31,339 nt of DNA. Source: a virus. The stretch is taken from positions 1 to 31,339 of IMG/VR virus record IMGVR_UViG_3300044302_000022; one strand, 5' to 3'. The notes beneath the pieces are model-generated. The model did not search any database and was not told the DNA's origin. It worked only from the letters and a program-made list of their open reading frames with translations. The position numbers and the translations under genes were made by a program. Positions within the stretch are counted from its first letter, which is position 1. The number at the start of each line of letters is the position of its first letter. Of this stretch, positions 29,701 through 31,339 are shown piece after piece.

Positions 29701-31339
29701 AAGAAACTCGTCTTCGTGAACTTGAAAATGCTTTAACCCCTGTAGTAACGGGAGAAAACACTCCGTTTAGTGTTACGGTTGCAGATGATGGATCAGAAGT
29801 TATCCGATTTGATCCAGAATTTTCTATTACAAAATATTCTGAGCAACCGCCTCCTCCGTTTGAATCTATTCGGCCTACTGGTGGAAGGTCTCTTGGATTT
29901 CGGGTAGTGGACGGCACAGAACCCACTCCTGCAAATATAGCTATCGTGCAAGAAACATTATGGAGTCGGTTTCAAAGGTTAAACGAAGACAAATTTAACG
30001 AAAGAAGTTCCCAGAAATTTATTGACGATAACAGGGCCGCGATTGATTGGCTTAACAAGGCGTCTGGAGACCGCGCAACAGGATTTGAAGATCTAGTTTC
30101 CGCAGAAAAACTGATTAACCGTCTAAACAACGTAGCTGCGGATGAGTTAGATCTCGTTGTTGCGGATATGCGGAAAAACAATCTTTTTAACGAAGGTTTT
30201 ACGGAAGCGGATTTTAAAGCTTCTGTCCAAGAGATTAAAGCGCAGAACAGCGCAAAATTAACTGCGGCTCATTTTTTAAATGAGCCTGATCCGGCTGTAA
30301 TGGGAAAACAATTTTTAGACTCTTATCTATCGCCTTCTAACAGGAACCCAAAACAATTTTTAGAGTCTTTTTTACAAATTCTCCGTAAAGGCCAAAACGA
30401 CGATGGAACTAATCCTGCTTTAGATGGATTTAGACTTGCTGTTGCCGAAGCTGTTACTAAAAGATCTCTTTCATCCTCTGCCGACAACACGGCGATGGGT
30501 AAAGAAGCTCAAAAGCTTTCTGCTTCTTTAGGAGGCCAAAAAGTTACCCTTTGGGATCCGGACAAAATTAATAACATGCTTGATAACCCTGTTATGGCAC
30601 GGTTGTTAAACGATCTTTATGGGGAACACGCTCCCGCCGTTCTTAGAAAATTTGCAGAAGGCGCGGAACAACAAACCTTTGTTGGACCTTCTGCTCAAAC
30701 TGGAGTGCGCCCACAGGACGCTATGTCTACGGAGCTTATTGGTAATATAGGACGCATAGCGGGAACCGGAATTGCAAATGCTACGGGCATGATGAGCCAG
30801 CTAATCGCAGCAGGTTTAGGCCGTAGAACTGCCGTAAATCTATTAGGAAACCTGAGAGGAAAAGCCGTCCAAAGATTGATTCTTGATTTTTTGATGGATC
30901 CTCAACTGGGTATGGCTGCAATAGAAAAGTATCCGATTACATCACCCACTATTAAAGAAGGACCGCTTAAACGCCTGCTATTATGGGGTAGATCCAACTT
31001 TATAGATAAAAACCTACAACGCATTCGTAATGTTCCGGTTCAAACTCCTGGAGCCCTGTACGAACTTGGGGATCCTATGACTACAGAGCCGTTACAACCT
31101 CCCGTAATAGGTCCTATAACGGAAGCGGTCCCCGAGCCACGGCCCACGCGCCAGCTTGCTCAGTCTATGATGCCCACTCCCAACCCCGCGTCTGCTTTGG
31201 GTCAGGTATCTCCAGTGCAACCGCTGCCGCAGCAACAACCCGCCGCCGCGTCGCAAGCGTCGCCTCAGACCTTGGCTAGACTTGAACAGGTGGGACTACC
31301 GCTCTTCGCGAATAGCGGCGGCATCATGTCTGTGCGTCC
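26706..31339 (+). CDS. Giant internal/ejection protein candidate, 3' end outside window
   Basis: The frame is open from GTG 26706 to the window end, more than 1544 residues. GTG is chosen because it lies four bases after the previous stop; the next in-frame ATG is 26790. The start has a conserved-looking N-domain (about 1-130). Residues about 259-335 are Gly/Ala-rich and hydrophobic (GIGFGTGMVGSLEALEQTWP, FVTPVAGMTAANTVW) and may cross a membrane. About 632-866 are charged coiled coil. The C-terminal part is Pro/Gln/Ala-rich with TLARLEQVGLPLFANSGGIM, a motif I recall from internal virion proteins of marine phages. No peptidoglycan-hydrolase motif was found by eye. A role like T7 gp16 is inferred from size and place. 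Confidence 0.65.
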   Translation, partial: MTPVSHPQFSDIVIDADSGIPDADYPNMFSYEATVDGESVTLPAVAVDRAGILNISDTDSNAYQQFGAALYNFRGSAGGPPEVDVFSKEMLGETLIPAISKGSTAGLFGAPVDLVNMGFEVVDGVINAARTGGFDTPIRGNRYLSAEEPIGGSKFLTRKLQAGADIVNPALVAAGETIGAGDLVRDYFQFDFTPEERTKAQKYVSLIGQIAGAAPLEGKAIAEFVGLLAKTRGNATTEKVYEALSELWNTSPKKAAALETTMGIGFGTGMVGSLEALEQTWPGAPAWAKNLIAAGGGFVTPVAGMTAANTVWDIASNIPVVSMAPKFLSGALEGITPKGAEKAAARAIQRWGGDYRDRAGVLDVLGHLKLALSEGRGMDRESRIAYTLPQLARSEARILQAQLDEALASKSPPTAEQIAAAETRIEELRRFGDFQEGQLATIYGSSGLGSEAYARYSDQMIDNRDMLFRSIDEAVFKFEKLVGGASSEGVDPALVTRDYELGEGTGSYKYMENRLRAIQEGRAGAVTEEALSSIKDVYSGLNQNLDALQNRVLEMTLEKVAKIREAMTPDLPPAERANFNEMIRREIDASYMHMDALEDVLWNSIQGFNTPKSSSYTTPDGQDLGPQVLIDGVPIGEHFAAKVAALDAGEAENQSKWLWKLSGRAALLEQAAKSPDGEKIARQENRVADLRRRFDTQDAIVAREKGKLDEIANQGNQKELDRIDAEINRLYDERGRLYGERSRTEDDFQTRQDLADRGLEDPFLPQTGTQRPSLDSDLAYIDRKLGELNRERAQLVAAAEGARLQGIRPENLSEKDAKAYNDQDRIYLRALDDLDEARNRLAREQGDLDITMGAKVTSEGAEVKLLDEIDDTSALGVKTVDGVTVGRKPQEIQNVISHLKREMAFEQGKGSSGNASKVRAISGMISDLQRAIADPENFSLNTDLLDAARKMTALKKDVFEKGSIGAARGFDRSGRPRVDFEQTVDAMIPPATARKTGLQETRLRELENALTPVVTGENTPFSVTVADDGSEVIRFDPEFSITKYSEQPPPPFESIRPTGGRSLGFRVVDGTEPTPANIAIVQETLWSRFQRLNEDKFNERSSQKFIDDNRAAIDWLNKASGDRATGFEDLVSAEKLINRLNNVAADELDLVVADMRKNNLFNEGFTEADFKASVQEIKAQNSAKLTAAHFLNEPDPAVMGKQFLDSYLSPSNRNPKQFLESFLQILRKGQNDDGTNPALDGFRLAVAEAVTKRSLSSSADNTAMGKEAQKLSASLGGQKVTLWDPDKINNMLDNPVMARLLNDLYGEHAPAVLRKFAEGAEQQTFVGPSAQTGVRPQDAMSTELIGNIGRIAGTGIANATGMMSQLIAAGLGRRTAVNLLGNLRGKAVQRLILDFLMDPQLGMAAIEKYPITSPTIKEGPLKRLLLWGRSNFIDKNLQRIRNVPVQTPGALYELGDPMTTEPLQPPVIGPITEAVPEPRPTRQLAQSMMPTPNPASALGQVSPVQPLPQQQPAAASQASPQTLARLEQVGLPLFANSGGIMSVR

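Noticed and set aside
29489-29926. Antisense frame of 145 codons inside the giant gene
   Set aside because: No start context, no domain, and the sense frame is continuous from 26706 to the window end.
24038-31339. Endolysin or transglycosylase in the large late proteins
   Set aside because: I looked for catalytic Glu motifs of lysozyme or SLT type and amidase His/Cys clusters and saw none that were convincing.

Overview
The window is one uninterrupted, rightward late (virion) module of a tailed phage. All 39 genes I support lie on the + strand, packed with gaps of a few bases or 1-4 base overlaps. There is no terminase, polymerase, integrase, endolysin, tRNA or host gene. The short neck, the absence of a tail-tube or tape-measure set, and a run of large internal proteins after the tail genes point to a podovirus-like virion. 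Many products resemble, from memory, proteins of uncultured marine phages and phages of marine alphaproteobacteria. Base composition looks balanced (about 40-60% GC in lines I counted by hand), so a very AT-rich host such as SAR11 seems less likely than a SAR116- or Roseobacter-type host. The host assignment is inference.

Layout: 1-1087 is the portal C-terminus and a small protein. 1096-3331 is a cassette of six membrane-associated proteins: an EF-hand protein with two membrane segments, two coiled-coil proteins with one membrane segment each, a 60-residue one-segment protein, a lipoprotein, and a 3TM-type holin. 3333-5154 holds small, very basic proteins around a conserved 226-residue orphan. 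5151-8545 is head morphogenesis: a GroES-like co-chaperonin, scaffold, two structural proteins and the major capsid protein. 8546-9678 holds two hairpins and two small structural (decoration-like) proteins. 9696-11735 is the neck: two adaptor-like proteins and a modular protein between them. 11735-17749 is the tail appendage region: two small structural genes, two repeat-built fibres, a LamG-SPRY receptor-binding candidate and a fibre-associated protein. 17752-20551 is the tail stopper/stabilisation protein and two small genes. 20554-31339 encodes five large internal/ejection candidates, the last running off the window at more than 1544 residues.

How the genes work together: the chaperonin, scaffold, portal and capsid genes build the procapsid. 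The basic proteins may help pack or accompany DNA (inference). The neck proteins close and extend the portal, the fibres bind the cell, and the internal proteins probably leave the particle with the DNA. The membrane cassette probably serves lysis. Translation looks strongly coupled: ten junctions share a single base in TAATG.

The most interesting signals are modular. Three neck proteins carry small Thr/Ser/Gly-rich inserts, one apparently nested inside another. A fibre has repeats identical in protein but recoded at the DNA level. The receptor-binding gene is visibly AT-richer than the fibre gene before it.
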